In this document: positions 27,847 to 36,634 of the stretch, one piece after another
Numbering within the stretch: position 1 is the first letter of the stretch
Layout of the letters: the number at the start of each line of letters is the position of its first letter
NCBI GenBank assembly: GCA_006844585.1
Contig: SPJM01000346.1
Span: 1 to 62,540 of the forward strand
Length of the DNA stretch: 62,540 nucleotides
Origin: Methylococcaceae bacterium
GTDB lineage: Bacteria; Pseudomonadota; Gammaproteobacteria; Methylococcales; Methylomonadaceae
Direction of reading: 5' to 3'
Made by a program: the position numbers and the translations under genes
Notes under the pieces: model-generated
Told to the model about the DNA's origin: nothing
What the model saw: only the letters and a program-made list of their open reading frames with translations
Databases searched by the model: none

Positions 27847-29148
27847 TTATGCCGTTTGTTTATGTGGCAGTTCTACGTCAGTAATCGTTCCGGCATCAGG
27901 GTCATTAAAGATGGCTTCATCAATTTCATTTTCCCCGCGAGCGACGATGCAGCTTACCGTCGCATCGCCGGTGACATTGACAGCGGTGCGGACCATATCC
28001 AGGATTCTATCAACGCCGAGAATTAAGCCGATGCCTTCAACCGGAAGCCCTACTTGATTGAACACCATCGCCAACATGATCAGGCCGACGCCGGGCACGC
28101 CTGCGGTGCCGATTGAAGCCAGTATCGACATGCCGACCACGGTGATATAATCGGTCAGCCCCAAGTCTATGCCGTATACGTTTGCGATAAAAACAGTGGC
28201 CACGCCTTGCATGATAGCGGTGCCGTCCATATTAATAGTTGCTCCTAAAGGGACGGTGAAAGAGGCGGTGGCGTTATTGACGCCCATTCTTTTTTCCACC
28301 ACTTGCAGGGTGACGGGGATTGTGGCGTTAGAGCTGGCGGTGCTGAATGCGAAGATCTGCGCCGGACGCATTTTTTGGATGAAGGTTACCGGATTCAGTT
28401 TGGCGAAGAAGGTAATCAACAGTGGAAAGGTGACGAAAGCGTGAATCAACAAGCAAGCGATAACCACTGAAAAATACCCGATCATCGGCAAAATCAAACC
28501 TATGCCTTGTTCGGAAAAAGTTTTCGCCATTAGAAAAAATACGCCGTAAGGTGCAAAATCCATTACCAAGGTGACGACTTTCATCATTACTTCATTGAGT
28601 TTTTCAGCGCCTTCGGCCAGTTGTTTGCCGGGTTCTCCGGCCATCAACATAGCGATGCCGAACAGAATCACAAAAAAGATTATTTGCAGCATATTGCCTT
28701 CGGCAAACGCATTAATGGGATTGCTGGGGACAATGTTAATGAATACATCGGTTAACGGCGGCGCCGGTTTGGGTGAGAAGCTTTGCGTCCCGGCCGCCTG
28801 CTCGAAGCCTTGCCCTGGCGACACCAGAATAGCCAGCGTTAAGGCCAGTGTAATGGCCATTGCTGTGGTTAATAAATACAGCAAAAAAGCTTTGATGCCG
28901 ACTCGCCCGAGAGTATTAACATCTCCGATGCCGCAGACGCCGCAGATCAGGGAAAAAGTAACCAGCGGCACTACCAGCATTTTCAGAGCATTGACAAAGG
29001 CTTTGCCGATCACATGAAATAAACCGTTCACCAAATAGGTTTGAATAAAGGCGACATCACCGGCGAAGGCGTTGATTAAACTGCCGACCAATAAACCGAT
29101 CAGCATAGCGATCATGATTTTTGTGGTGATGGTCATTTTTTTTAACAT
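27847..29148 (-). CDS. dicarboxylate/amino acid:cation symporter (DAACS family)
   Basis: A 433-residue transporter with eight or more membrane helices and the DAACS hallmarks: a serine-rich reentrant loop (AFSTASSNATIPVTLQ), VPLGATINMDGTAIMQG and GTAGVPGVGLIMLAMV, followed by ILGVDRILDMVRTAVNVTGD. Members couple glutamate, aspartate or C4-dicarboxylate uptake to sodium or protons; the substrate cannot be separated here. The ATG at 29148 overlaps the preceding MfnB-like gene by seven bases and has ggag upstream. A second in-frame ATG four codons later is not preceded by a ribosome site. Confidence 0.9.
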   Translation of the reverse strand: MLKKMTITTKIMIAMLIGLLVGSLINAFAGDVAFIQTYLVNGLFHVIGKAFVNALKMLVVPLVTFSLICGVCGIGDVNTLGRVGIKAFLLYLLTTAMAITLALTLAILVSPGQGFEQAAGTQSFSPKPAPPLTDVFINIVPSNPINAFAEGNMLQIIFFVILFGIAMLMAGEPGKQLAEGAEKLNEVMMKVVTLVMDFAPYGVFFLMAKTFSEQGIGLILPMIGYFSVVIACLLIHAFVTFPLLITFFAKLNPVTFIQKMRPAQIFAFSTASSNATIPVTLQVVEKRMGVNNATASFTVPLGATINMDGTAIMQGVATVFIANVYGIDLGLTDYITVVGMSILASIGTAGVPGVGLIMLAMVFNQVGLPVEGIGLILGVDRILDMVRTAVNVTGDATVSCIVARGENEIDEAIFNDPDAGTITDVELPHKQTA

Positions 29149-29825
29149 GTTATTTGCTCCTGAATCTCAAGCAATTGCAGCACTTGTGAAGGGTCTATTT
29201 GGGCGACCCGGTTATGCTCCCGGCAGAGTGCGCCGCGAAAGCCGATATAATCAGCGCCGAGTGAGGATAAAGTGGTGAAGTCTTGTTGTGTTAATGAACC
29301 GGCTAAGCCTGTTAATAAATGATAACCCTTTGCCAACGCGATAAAATGACGGATTTGCCGGTTGTTCATTAAACCGGTTAGCGAACCATTTTGTTTATTC
29401 ATGGTATCCAGCATAACGCCTTTAAAGCCAAGTTCGCCCAGTAAGGTGATTATTTCCCAATCAGGCTGGGTATCGGCAAATAATACGGCAATCAATTTGT
29501 ATTGCTGCGCCAGCGGGGCTAATTGTATGGTTGTTAAATTCCAGTCGTTTCCTGGAAAAAAACCGATTTTAACAAAATCAACGCCGGTTTTAGCTGTTTT
29601 TTCGATGGCTGGGTAAATGATATCCGCCTGCATGGGCAAATCGCCAATGGTGGCGCTGACCGGTTTTACACCAGCCAGTTCTTTGACAATTTCACGGATT
29701 TGCTCACAATCCAAAGCGCCTAAGGCGCCTTCGCTGGGTTGTTTCAAATCGATGATGCCGATATTCAGCGCTTTGAGCATCATCGCTTCCTGCAAATTAT
29801 TAACGCTGGCTAAAATGGCGCTCAT
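29142..29825 (-). CDS. (5-formylfuran-3-yl)methyl phosphate synthase-like (MfnB/DUF556)
   Basis: About 227 residues, TIM-barrel fold. ASVNNLQEA, IGIIDLKQPSEGALGAL, VSATIGDLP, VDFVKIGFFPG and LGADYIGFRGALC match MfnB of archaeal methanofuran synthesis, including the lysines of the Schiff-base site (DLKQP, FVKIG). In methylotrophic bacteria this family belongs to the genes needed for methanofuran/tetrahydromethanopterin C1 transfer. The ATG at 29825 makes a four-base ATGA overlap with the upstream DUF447 gene; the TTG at 29840 is therefore unlikely to be the start. It makes the furan precursor from glyceraldehyde 3-phosphate by family knowledge. Confidence 0.88.
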   Translation of the reverse strand: MSAILASVNNLQEAMMLKALNIGIIDLKQPSEGALGALDCEQIREIVKELAGVKPVSATIGDLPMQADIIYPAIEKTAKTGVDFVKIGFFPGNDWNLTTIQLAPLAQQYKLIAVLFADTQPDWEIITLLGELGFKGVMLDTMNKQNGSLTGLMNNRQIRHFIALAKGYHLLTGLAGSLTQQDFTTLSSLGADYIGFRGALCREHNRVAQIDPSQVLQLLEIQEQITC

Positions 29826-30382
29826 GCAGACTTTTCCCAATGCTGTTCAATCACTTCCATCAGCCAGTTCCAGGCTTCACGCTCTTTAGAGCCTGCGGTT
29901 TTTTCAAAACCAATGGTTAAATAATCCAGTTCCTGGCGGATTTTTTCGTCGGGCAGCATGTTTAACCGACTGACTAATATCGCCGCCTCAATGACGGCGA
30001 ATTGCGCCCGGTTAAAACCTGAAAAAGGTTTGTGATTGCTTTTATGCACAGAACGACAAAATACTTTAGGTCGCACCGGATCATCTTCAATGCGTTCAAC
30101 TTGCAGTTCGTCATGCGCTAAAGCAGCTTGTAAATAATAACCTTCAATAGTTTTCGTCGCCTCTAAAGGCCAGTCGCGCCTGCCGGTTAAACAACCGGAA
30201 AAAATGCGCACATCATCGCAGTAGTTGATGACGGCGGTTTGAGTTTCTAATAGGTTATCCAGCGTCGCGCTGGGACGAAACGGTAAAATAATAAAATTAT
30301 CGTTATCCGTATGTACGCCCATCGGCGCGATATGCGCTTGTTTGGATGCATTGACGGTGGTAATCAGTGTTTCAAGTATCAT
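29822..30382 (-). CDS. DUF447 family protein of C1-cofactor synthesis cluster
   Basis: A 186-residue DUF447 protein with a split-barrel flavin-reductase-like start (ILETLITTVNASKQAHIAPMGVH, ILPFRPSATLDNL, AVINYCDDVRIFSG) and a helical C-terminus (NRAQFAVIEAAILVSRLNML). Homologues occur in archaea and in methylotrophs beside H4MPT genes. The exact reaction is not established; an FMN-linked or structural role is inferred from the fold. Four-base overlaps with both neighbours point to translational coupling. Confidence 0.85.
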   Translation of the reverse strand: MILETLITTVNASKQAHIAPMGVHTDNDNFIILPFRPSATLDNLLETQTAVINYCDDVRIFSGCLTGRRDWPLEATKTIEGYYLQAALAHDELQVERIEDDPVRPKVFCRSVHKSNHKPFSGFNRAQFAVIEAAILVSRLNMLPDEKIRQELDYLTIGFEKTAGSKEREAWNWLMEVIEQHWEKSA

Positions 30383-31767
30383 GGCTTTTTTAAAGTCGTC
30401 CCCGCCGGTTTAAAGGTATGTAAATCGACGTGAGTGTTTTGTGTTTTCGCGGCGCAGCCCCAATGTAAAGCTTCATCTTGGGTAAAACGCTTGCCCAGCT
30501 GCCATGCGATTTCTGCTCGGGCCAGTTCAACGCCCAGGTAAAAGGCATGACCGCCGTCGTTTTCAACGTTTAAATGCGGAAAAAGTTCAAAAGGGTCGGT
30601 GGCGCTATGAAAACCGTCGCGATTAAAAATATGGATGCTTTTATCGCTGGTCTGGATGCGATAGCTGGGGTCTTTAATTTCCGCCGCTAGATTTTCAATT
30701 TCTGTTTGCGAGTAAGGAAATGGAACTGTATCGTGCACCGTCATTAATCCAGGGTCGATATGTTTGGGTAAAGTGTTTGCTTGATTTGCCGCATACATAA
30801 TGCGCCGGGCGCGGTCTGCTTCTCGAATCGCTCGGCTGGCGTGTTGGCTGACTTCGGTGGCGAGAATATGATTGATATTCAGTTCCGAGCAAATGCCCAA
30901 TAAAATGGCGTTCATCCCCGAAGTGTCGGCATGGGTGAGTTCCGTAACATTGCCGACGCCCAGCATCATTTCGATATCCGGATAGCGTTGACGAAATTGA
31001 TAATTACGCGCAACGGATTCGGTAAAGCCGAAATGAATCGGGTCTAAAATAGGGTCAACAATAAAGGGTTTGTTTTTTTTCTGTAATGTTTCAATTGCTG
31101 CATCCAGCGTTGATAAGTCACCGTGTTTCTCAGGTATCAGGATCGGCGTTGCTTCGACTTGATCGGCAATCCACAAACTTTTTTCCGTTAAACTGAGCAG
31201 GTAATCAGCGCCGGCCCGAGCGCCGCGTAGTAAATCCTCATCTTCCAAAGAATCGATACTGACTAAAAAGCCTGCTTGTTTCAACGCTTTGATACTGTCT
31301 TCTAAATGCGGGAAAGCCGTATCGGGTAGACAACCAATATCAATAACATCGGCCCCGTTGGCTTGATAATATTGTGCCCGTTCAATAATTTCGTCAATGC
31401 TGATATTCGGCGCATCGGTAATTTCTGCGAAAATTTTAACCTGATATTGGCTTAAGTCGGTTTTAATGCGCTTTTTCCCGAAAAATAATGGCAAGTCTTT
31501 GACTTCTTCCGGGCCGCGTTCCACCGGAATGCCGAAATGTTGCGTTAAAGCGTCCAAGTCTCCACGACATCGTCCGGGAACGATAATGCGGTCAGCGCCG
31601 AAAGTTTCTTGCAAACGGCGATGGATCATATCCGCCGTCATCAAGGCGGCGACTTTGAGGCCGAGTTGATGAATGCGATAGGAAAATTCCGGCTCCATGC
31701 CCGTTAACACCTGATGCAGTTGTTTGGCGGCGAGTTTACCGGTTAAAAAAAGGATATTCTCGCTCAT
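30379..31767 (-). CDS. dihydropteroate synthase-like protein of H4MPT synthesis (DUF6513)
   Basis: A 462-residue protein. The N-terminal ~140 residues (ILFLTGKLAAKQLHQVL) are the DUF6513 part; residues ~150-330 form a pterin-binding TIM barrel with DVIDIGCLPDTAF, VSIDSLEDEDL and PFIVDPILDPIHFGF, diverged from folate DHPS. This family stands in for DHPS in tetrahydromethanopterin synthesis, where the pterin is joined to a ribofuranosyl-aminobenzene unit. True folate DHPS (folP) is encoded just upstream on the other strand, so the two are separate paralogues. Overlaps four bases with the flavoprotein gene and with DUF447. Confidence 0.86.
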   Translation of the reverse strand: MSENILFLTGKLAAKQLHQVLTGMEPEFSYRIHQLGLKVAALMTADMIHRRLQETFGADRIIVPGRCRGDLDALTQHFGIPVERGPEEVKDLPLFFGKKRIKTDLSQYQVKIFAEITDAPNISIDEIIERAQYYQANGADVIDIGCLPDTAFPHLEDSIKALKQAGFLVSIDSLEDEDLLRGARAGADYLLSLTEKSLWIADQVEATPILIPEKHGDLSTLDAAIETLQKKNKPFIVDPILDPIHFGFTESVARNYQFRQRYPDIEMMLGVGNVTELTHADTSGMNAILLGICSELNINHILATEVSQHASRAIREADRARRIMYAANQANTLPKHIDPGLMTVHDTVPFPYSQTEIENLAAEIKDPSYRIQTSDKSIHIFNRDGFHSATDPFELFPHLNVENDGGHAFYLGVELARAEIAWQLGKRFTQDEALHWGCAAKTQNTHVDLHTFKPAGTTLKKP

Positions 31768-32303
31768 GTTAATGAAGCCAAGCGTTGATCCACTTGCTCA
31801 ATCAAGGCTTCCACGCTTTCCACCACCTCGGTGTATTCAAAAGTCTTGATTTTGGCGGTGCCTTCAAGATCAATTTTGCGTGGATAAACCATAAATTTCT
31901 TTTTGCCGGGCGCAGTGGTTTCCATTTCCGGGGCCACATCGCAAGGATAAATGATGCTGGGCACTCGGCATTTACCGGCTTGCGAATAGAGATTAGTCGC
32001 CAGGCTGTCGGCTATGCCCAAAACACATTTGGCGATGGTGTTCGAGGTGGTCGGGGCCATCACGAAAGTATGATAATGGCCTTTATAAAATAAACCGACC
32101 GGCGGCGCGGAAGCGGCTTTATCTCGATAAACCGGCATCTGTTCACGAATTTCTTTTATATTGAAGCCATACATTTTCAGCACTTCTTCACCGGCTTGGC
32201 TCAAATAAAGGTCGACATTTTCCAAGGTGAGCAAATACTCCATGCATTCTTCTATATAATGGCCTGAACCGGTGATGGCCCAAGCCAATTTGGCTTGCTT
32301 CAT
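31764..32303 (-). CDS. AfpA/DmrB-like flavoprotein of H4MPT synthesis cluster
   Basis: A 179-residue flavodoxin-like/flavoprotein (HFCD fold): LAWAITGSGHYIEECMEYL at the N-terminus, VMAPTTSNTIAKCVLGIADSL in the FMN-binding centre and a cysteine-bearing IIYPCDVAP. It resembles archaeal AfpA/DmrB proteins, which reduce dihydromethanopterin; a role in the final reduction to H4MPT is likely by family and by the neighbouring C1-cofactor genes. First gene of the minus-strand chain; about 100 bp separate it from divergent folP. Confidence 0.83.
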   Translation of the reverse strand: MKQAKLAWAITGSGHYIEECMEYLLTLENVDLYLSQAGEEVLKMYGFNIKEIREQMPVYRDKAASAPPVGLFYKGHYHTFVMAPTTSNTIAKCVLGIADSLATNLYSQAGKCRVPSIIYPCDVAPEMETTAPGKKKFMVYPRKIDLEGTAKIKTFEYTEVVESVEALIEQVDQRLASLT

Positions 32304-32404
32304 AGTCGCTGAGATTGTTAAATTGTCGGTTATTATACCCGAATGGATAGATTTCGGCGGTAGCTGTATGGAATGTTTCTTTTTATTCTGGAGTTATTTT
32401 ATAG

Positions 32405-33241
32405 ATGTTGGACAAGATTGATAAACCCCTGATTATGGGAATTTTAAATGTGACGCCGGATAGTTTTTCTGACGGCGGTCGTTATAACAATATTGAAAAC
32501 GCTTTGCAGCGCTGCCGAACGATGATCGATGAAGGCGTCGATATTATTGACATCGGTGGCGAATCAACCCGTCCGGGTTCTGAATCGGTGACAGGGGAGC
32601 AACAAATTAAGCGGGTGGTTCCGGTGATAGCTGCGATTAGAAGCGAACTTTCAACCGATATTCCGATCAGTATCGACACTACCTTATCCGAAGTTGCGGA
32701 AGCGGCGCTAAATGCCGACGCCAATATCATCAATGATATTTCAGCCGGACAAGGCGATCAGAAATTGTTAAATGTGGCGGCTGAAAGTAGAGCGCCGATT
32801 ATTTTGATGCATATGCAAGGAACGCCGAAAAATATGCAGGATGACCCTTATTATGATGATGTCGTTGCCGAAGTCATTAACGGATTACAGCAACGAATTG
32901 AAGATGCGCTAGCTGCAGGCATCGGTATGGAGCAAATTGTGCTGGATCCCGGCATCGGTTTTGGTAAACGCAAGCAAGATAATATTGATTTAATCGCCCA
33001 TCTGGAGCGGATTGTCGCAATGGAGCTACCGGTATTATTGGGGACCAGCCGAAAACGTTTCATGGGCAGTATTTGTGATCAAAGCAATCCGGAAGAATTA
33101 GTGGCCGCTACGGCTGTCACTACTGCTATAGGGCTGATGTCGGGAGTGAAAATTTTCCGCGTTCATGATATTAAGGAAAACCGCCAGGCGGTTGATGTGG
33201 CTTGGGCGGTGAAACAGGCGAAGTTAAACTTAGGACTGTAG
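32405..33241 (+). CDS. folP: dihydropteroate synthase
   Basis: A 278-residue DHPS with PLIMGILNVTPDSFSDGGRY at the N-terminus, DIIDIGGESTRPGS, SIDTTLSEVAEAA, INDISAG, LMHMQGTPKNMQDDPYY and LDPGIGFGKRKQDN, plus LGTSRKRFMG and VHDIKENRQA at the end. It joins p-aminobenzoate to hydroxymethyl-dihydropterin diphosphate in folate synthesis. It is divergent from the H4MPT-type genes. The usual partners ftsH and glmM are not next to it. Confidence 0.97.
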   Translation: MLDKIDKPLIMGILNVTPDSFSDGGRYNNIENALQRCRTMIDEGVDIIDIGGESTRPGSESVTGEQQIKRVVPVIAAIRSELSTDIPISIDTTLSEVAEAALNADANIINDISAGQGDQKLLNVAAESRAPIILMHMQGTPKNMQDDPYYDDVVAEVINGLQQRIEDALAAGIGMEQIVLDPGIGFGKRKQDNIDLIAHLERIVAMELPVLLGTSRKRFMGSICDQSNPEELVAATAVTTAIGLMSGVKIFRVHDIKENRQAVDVAWAVKQAKLNLGL

Positions 33242-33318
33242 GTTGGTTAAGCGAAGCGAAAAGTGTAAGTTCGATTCTGTTTTCCTGCTGAAATCCGCAA
33301 TAACCCCGGAGAAAAACG

Positions 33319-33780
33319 ATGCAATGGTCTGAAGTAATCAACAATCCTTTGTTGCAGAATCTCCCCTTTAAAATAGAATTAAACAGGTTTGGCAAAATCA
33401 TGATGACTCCGGCTTCCAATCAACATGGGCATAGGCAAATGCAAATTGGGTATAGCTTAATGAATAATGCGCCGAATGGTGAAGTGATTTCTGAATGTTC
33501 CATTCAAACCTCAGAGGGTGTGAAAGTGGCTGATGTTGCATGGGCCAGCGCTGAATTTATCAAATTATTTGCCTATCAAACGCCTTATCCAAAAGCGCCG
33601 GAAATTTGTGTTGAAATTATTTCCCTTTCAAATTCAAAAGAAGAAATTTCCGAAAAAATAGAGCTGTATCTTGCAAAAGGGGCTATTGAAGTTTGGATTG
33701 TCTCTGAAAACGGCAAAATAGAGGTTTTTACGCATACCGGAAAAATTGACAACAGCCAAATTGCGCCGGTAACTCAGTAG
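33319..33780 (+). CDS. Uma2-family protein (DUF820, PD-(D/E)XK fold)
   Basis: A 153-residue protein with the Uma2 layout: PFKIELNRFGKIMMTPASN, VKVADVAWASAEF (metal-binding Asp), APEICVEIISLSNSKEEI (Glu) and KIELYLAKGAIEVWIV (the IELYLxxGAxEVW box). Uma2 proteins have a restriction-like fold and are abundant in cyanobacteria and some proteobacteria; the function is unknown and nuclease activity unproven. It is shorter than many members (about 190 aa) and ends soon after the strand following the last box. A hairpin (33786-33808) follows the stop. A Shine-Dalgarno ccggag precedes the ATG. Confidence 0.82.
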   Translation: MQWSEVINNPLLQNLPFKIELNRFGKIMMTPASNQHGHRQMQIGYSLMNNAPNGEVISECSIQTSEGVKVADVAWASAEFIKLFAYQTPYPKAPEICVEIISLSNSKEEISEKIELYLAKGAIEVWIVSENGKIEVFTHTGKIDNSQIAPVTQ

Positions 33781-33958
33781 AATGGACGGGCGTCAAAGAC
33801 GTACCCGTTACCGATAACCTGACAGGAACTGGCGAGACAATAATTAAACAAAGTTTTAATATATTTTGAGTTAAATCACATTCATTTAAAATTAATGGTT
33901 TATAGTTTGTTTTTAATTTAGAATATCAAACAGAAGCTAAGTTTTGAGGATGTTGATA

Positions 33959-34351
33959 ATGAATACCATCACAATAGACGGAAAAGTTTATAATGAAAAA
34001 CAAATAGTTAAGGAAAAAGATGAATTGATACGTTTGCAGGCGGTGGATTTTTGCTTCGCTTTATCGGCCTTGATTAAAGATTCTTCCGCCTTGGTCAGAA
34101 CCGCAGTAGCTCGTAAAGGGATTGGGTTGGATACCTTGGTCAATGATAAAGACTGGAAGGTTAGAGCGACTGTCGCGCGTTATTGTGAAGAGCTTGATTT
34201 ACTGGATATTCTTAAAAAGGATGAAAATGAGTTCGTTCGGTTTATCGTGGCTAAACGAGGTCATGATCTACAATGGTTCCTGAATGATGTTGATGAGGAA
34301 ATTGCTTCTATTGCCCGTCACGGTATAAAAGATAGTCAAATAGCCGCTTGA
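33959..34351 (+). CDS. small HEAT/leucine-rich-variant repeat protein
   Basis: About 130 residues made of short helical repeats of the LRV/HEAT type: LIKDSSALVRTAVARKGIGLDTL, LVNDKDWKVRATVARYCEELDLL and LKKDENEFVRFIVAKRGHDLQWF, each with the D-xx-VR-xxVA core. Such proteins are scaffolds; an iron-sulfur cluster is known in some LRV proteins but no cysteine cluster is present here. The ATG at 33959 has gagg nine bases upstream, better than a TTG at 33944. Function unknown. Confidence 0.72.
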   Translation: MNTITIDGKVYNEKQIVKEKDELIRLQAVDFCFALSALIKDSSALVRTAVARKGIGLDTLVNDKDWKVRATVARYCEELDLLDILKKDENEFVRFIVAKRGHDLQWFLNDVDEEIASIARHGIKDSQIAA

Positions 34352-34475
34352 TAGATTGCTGAGCGCGCGAAGTATATTTCCCGCTATTATTTTTCTCCCG
34401 GTTTTTCAACATTTCCTGTAGTGTATTAAACGCGATCAAAACTTTAGTCGACAAGTGGTTTAGGATATTCATCAT

Positions 34476-34503
34476 GTGACAGAATCAAGTTTTGTTTTAT
34501 AAT
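34476..34503 (+). promoter_or_regulatory. candidate sigma70 promoter of gltA
   Basis: A perfect -10 hexamer TATAAT (34498-34503) lies 16 bp after GTGACA (34476-34481), a weak -35. It would start transcription about 55 bp upstream of the citrate synthase ATG. The -10 is convincing, the -35 only moderate. Confidence 0.45.
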
Positions 34504-34566
34504 CTATCGTAAATAGTTCATCACGCGCTTTGCATCAATAACCATGACACAGGAGACTGGGATTAA

Positions 34567-35874
34567 ATGTCAAAAGATACGCTATCGATAAGACATAATG
34601 GGACAGGGCATGAAGTTGAGTATCCATTGTTAAACGGGACGTTAGGAAAACAGACCGTTGATGTTCGCGGTTTGTACAAAGACTTAGATTGTTTCACTTA
34701 TGATGCCGGTTTTAAAGTAACGGCGAGTTGTAAAAGCAAAATTACTTATATTGACGGCGAAAAAGGAATTTTACTGTATCGGGGCTACCCGATTGAGCAA
34801 TTGGCTGAAAAATGTAGTTTTATAGAAGTCGCCTATTTATTAATGAATGGCGAGCTGCCGAATGTTGAACAGCTTGACTATTTTGATAATGAAATCAGGC
34901 ATCGCTCAATGCTGCATGAATCGTTGAGACATTTTTTTGAAGGTTTCAGTTACGATGCGCATCCAATGGCGATGTTGGTTGGCGTAGTAGGATCATTATC
35001 GGCGTTTTACCATAGCGAAATGGATATGAGCGACCCTGAGCATCGTCGGGTATGCGCGGCTAGAGTGTTGGGTAAAATGCCGACCATTGCCGCCGCCTCA
35101 TTTCGCCATTCGGTTGGCAAGCCCTTTGTGTATCCACGCTTGGATCTGGGCTATTGTGAAAACTTCTTGAATATGATGTTTTCCCGTTCATCGCCTAATT
35201 ATATTGATCCCAATTTTACGGTGGATGATAAACTTTCCAAGGCGCTGAATATATTGTTTATTTTGCATGCCGATCACGAGCAAAACGCCAGCACCTCGAC
35301 AGTCAGGCTTGCTGGCAGCACCGGCGCTAATCCCTATGCCTGCATTGCCGCCGGGGTTGCAGCTTTATGGGGACCGGCGCATGGCGGCGCTAATGAAGCA
35401 GTGTTGAATATGTTAGCTGAAATCGGCTCGGTTGATCGCATTCCGGAATTTATCGCCAGGGCAAAAGACAAAGACGATCCTTTCCGGTTAATGGGTTTCG
35501 GGCATCGGGTTTATAAAAATTTTGATCCTCGCGCAACGCTGATACGGAAAACATGCCACGATATTTTGGCCGACTCAAACAAAGATGATCCTTTATTTGA
35601 GTTGGCTTTGGAGTTGGAGGCTTTGGCTCTCAAAGATGATTATTTCATTGAAAAGAAACTTTATCCGAATGTAGATTTTTATTCGGGCATTATTTATAAA
35701 GCGTTAAACATTCCGGTCGAGATGTTTACGGTGATGTTCGCCATCGCGAGAAGCGCCGGTTGGTTGGCGCATTGGCTGGAAATGGTTTCAGCTGAGTCGG
35801 CGCCGATCGGTCGTCCGAGACAACTTTATTTAGGCGAGACTAACCGCGATGTTATTCCGTTAGCGGAAAGGTAA
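34567..35874 (+). CDS. gltA: citrate synthase, type II
   Basis: A 435-residue hexameric-type bacterial citrate synthase. Catalytic and substrate residues are visible as H234 in [13 protein letters not shown]313 in [14 protein letters not shown], and the C-terminal aspartate region ([16 protein letters not shown]); the N-terminal [26 protein letters not shown] belongs to the NADH-sensitive gammaproteobacterial type. It condenses oxaloacetate and acetyl-CoA in the TCA cycle. It precedes the sdh genes, so TCA genes are clustered; a GlcG-like and an sdhAF4-like gene lie between. Confidence 0.97.
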   Translation: MSKDTLSIRHNGTGHEVEYPLLNGTLGKQTVDVRGLYKDLDCFTYDAGFKVTASCKSKITYIDGEKGILLYRGYPIEQLAEKCSFIEVAYLLMNGELPNVEQLDYFDNEIRHRSMLHESLRHFFEGFSYDAHPMAMLVGVVGSLSAFYHSEMDMSDPEHRRVCAARVLGKMPTIAAASFRHSVGKPFVYPRLDLGYCENFLNMMFSRSSPNYIDPNFTVDDKLSKALNILFILHADHEQNASTSTVRLAGSTGANPYACIAAGVAALWGPAHGGANEAVLNMLAEIGSVDRIPEFIARAKDKDDPFRLMGFGHRVYKNFDPRATLIRKTCHDILADSNKDDPLFELALELEALALKDDYFIEKKLYPNVDFYSGIIYKALNIPVEMFTVMFAIARSAGWLAHWLEMVSAESAPIGRPRQLYLGETNRDVIPLAER

Positions 35875-35904
35875 GCGCGGGTTAAGGATACGGAGAAAAA
35901 TAAT

Positions 35905-36300
35905 TTGGAAACGATATACAGGTTAACATTGGATGATGCGAAACGCGTTGCCAATGCTGCGGAAACAGAAGCTAAATTTAATCATTGGGATGTGGTGATA
36001 GCGATTGTCGATCAAGGTGGAAATCTACAATATTTACAACGAGAAAATGCTCAACTAGGCAGTATCGATGTGGCTATCAGCAAAGCCAAAACGGCGCTTT
36101 ATTTTAGAAGCCCTTCCAAAGCTTTGGAAAATATGGTCAGTGAAGGAAAGCTGGGCTATTTGGCGATACCGCAAATGTTGCCGGTGGGGGGAGGCGTTCC
36201 CCTGGTTCATCATGGACAAGTGGTCGGCGCAATCGGCGTTAGCGGGGTTAGTTCCGACGGAGACGGCAAAGTTGCACAAGCCGGCGCGAGAGCGCTATAG
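35905..36300 (+). CDS. GlcG/HbpS-family (DUF336) protein
   Basis: A 131-residue DUF336 protein: LTLDDAKRVANAAETEAKF, VVIAIVDQGGNLQYLQRENA, SIDVAISKAKTALYF and LPVGGGVPLVHHGQVVGAIGVSG are the classic blocks. Relatives include the haem-binding HbpS and the glycolate-locus GlcG; the exact function is unclear. The start is TTG with ggag at nine bases, and no ATG alternative keeps the first conserved block. It starts 30 bp after gltA and lies 8 bp before the sdhAF4-like ORF. Confidence 0.82.
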   Translation: METIYRLTLDDAKRVANAAETEAKFNHWDVVIAIVDQGGNLQYLQRENAQLGSIDVAISKAKTALYFRSPSKALENMVSEGKLGYLAIPQMLPVGGGVPLVHHGQVVGAIGVSGVSSDGDGKVAQAGARAL

Positions 36301-36308
36301 GATTCATT

Positions 36309-36476
36309 ATGCAGAAACAGCAGAAAAAATCAGAGCACCAGGCGGAAAAAAAGCTTGATGCTGTCGCGGAAGAAGTCGAACAGGAAGAACAGGTTGAAGA
36401 AATTGGCGGGGTAAAAGGACCAGAACCGACCCGTTTTGGCGACTGGGAAAAGAACGGGCGTTGCGTAGATTTTTAA
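36309..36476 (+). CDS. SdhAF4-like succinate dehydrogenase assembly factor (DUF1674)
   Basis: A 55-residue ORF, short enough to be missed. The N-terminal half is lysine/glutamate-rich (MQKQQKKSEHQAEKKLDAV), while the C-terminus is GPEPTRFGDWEKNGRCVDF, the DUF1674/SdhAF4 signature in full. In mitochondria SdhAF4 chaperones the flavinylated SdhA subunit before it joins SdhB. Here the gene lies 158 bp upstream of sdhC, with sdhE (the flavinylation factor) at the other end of the sdh operon, so two SDH assembly factors flank the complex. The family and location agree well. Confidence 0.85.
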   Translation: MQKQQKKSEHQAEKKLDAVAEEVEQEEQVEEIGGVKGPEPTRFGDWEKNGRCVDF

Positions 36477-36634
36477 CGCTTTTTGAGAAACATATTGTTC
36501 ACTGAAATAGCAAGGATTAAGGCGTTTTTTTCGGTGAATTTGTTCTATACTTGCTATAACCATATTACATATAGAGAAATTATTGCATCGCCTGCGGTGA
36601 TGCCTTTTCCTCATGATGCATTTGCCCCTACAAT

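Noticed and set aside
30379-31767. A second folate dihydropteroate synthase
   Set aside because: The pterin-binding barrel is diverged and carries the DUF6513 N-terminus; it lies among H4MPT-type genes, while folP on the other strand has all DHPS motifs.
33241-33318. A taggttggttaagcgaagcg piece after folP as another palindrome copy
   Set aside because: Only half an element is present and it does not pair with a second arm, so it is at most a remnant.
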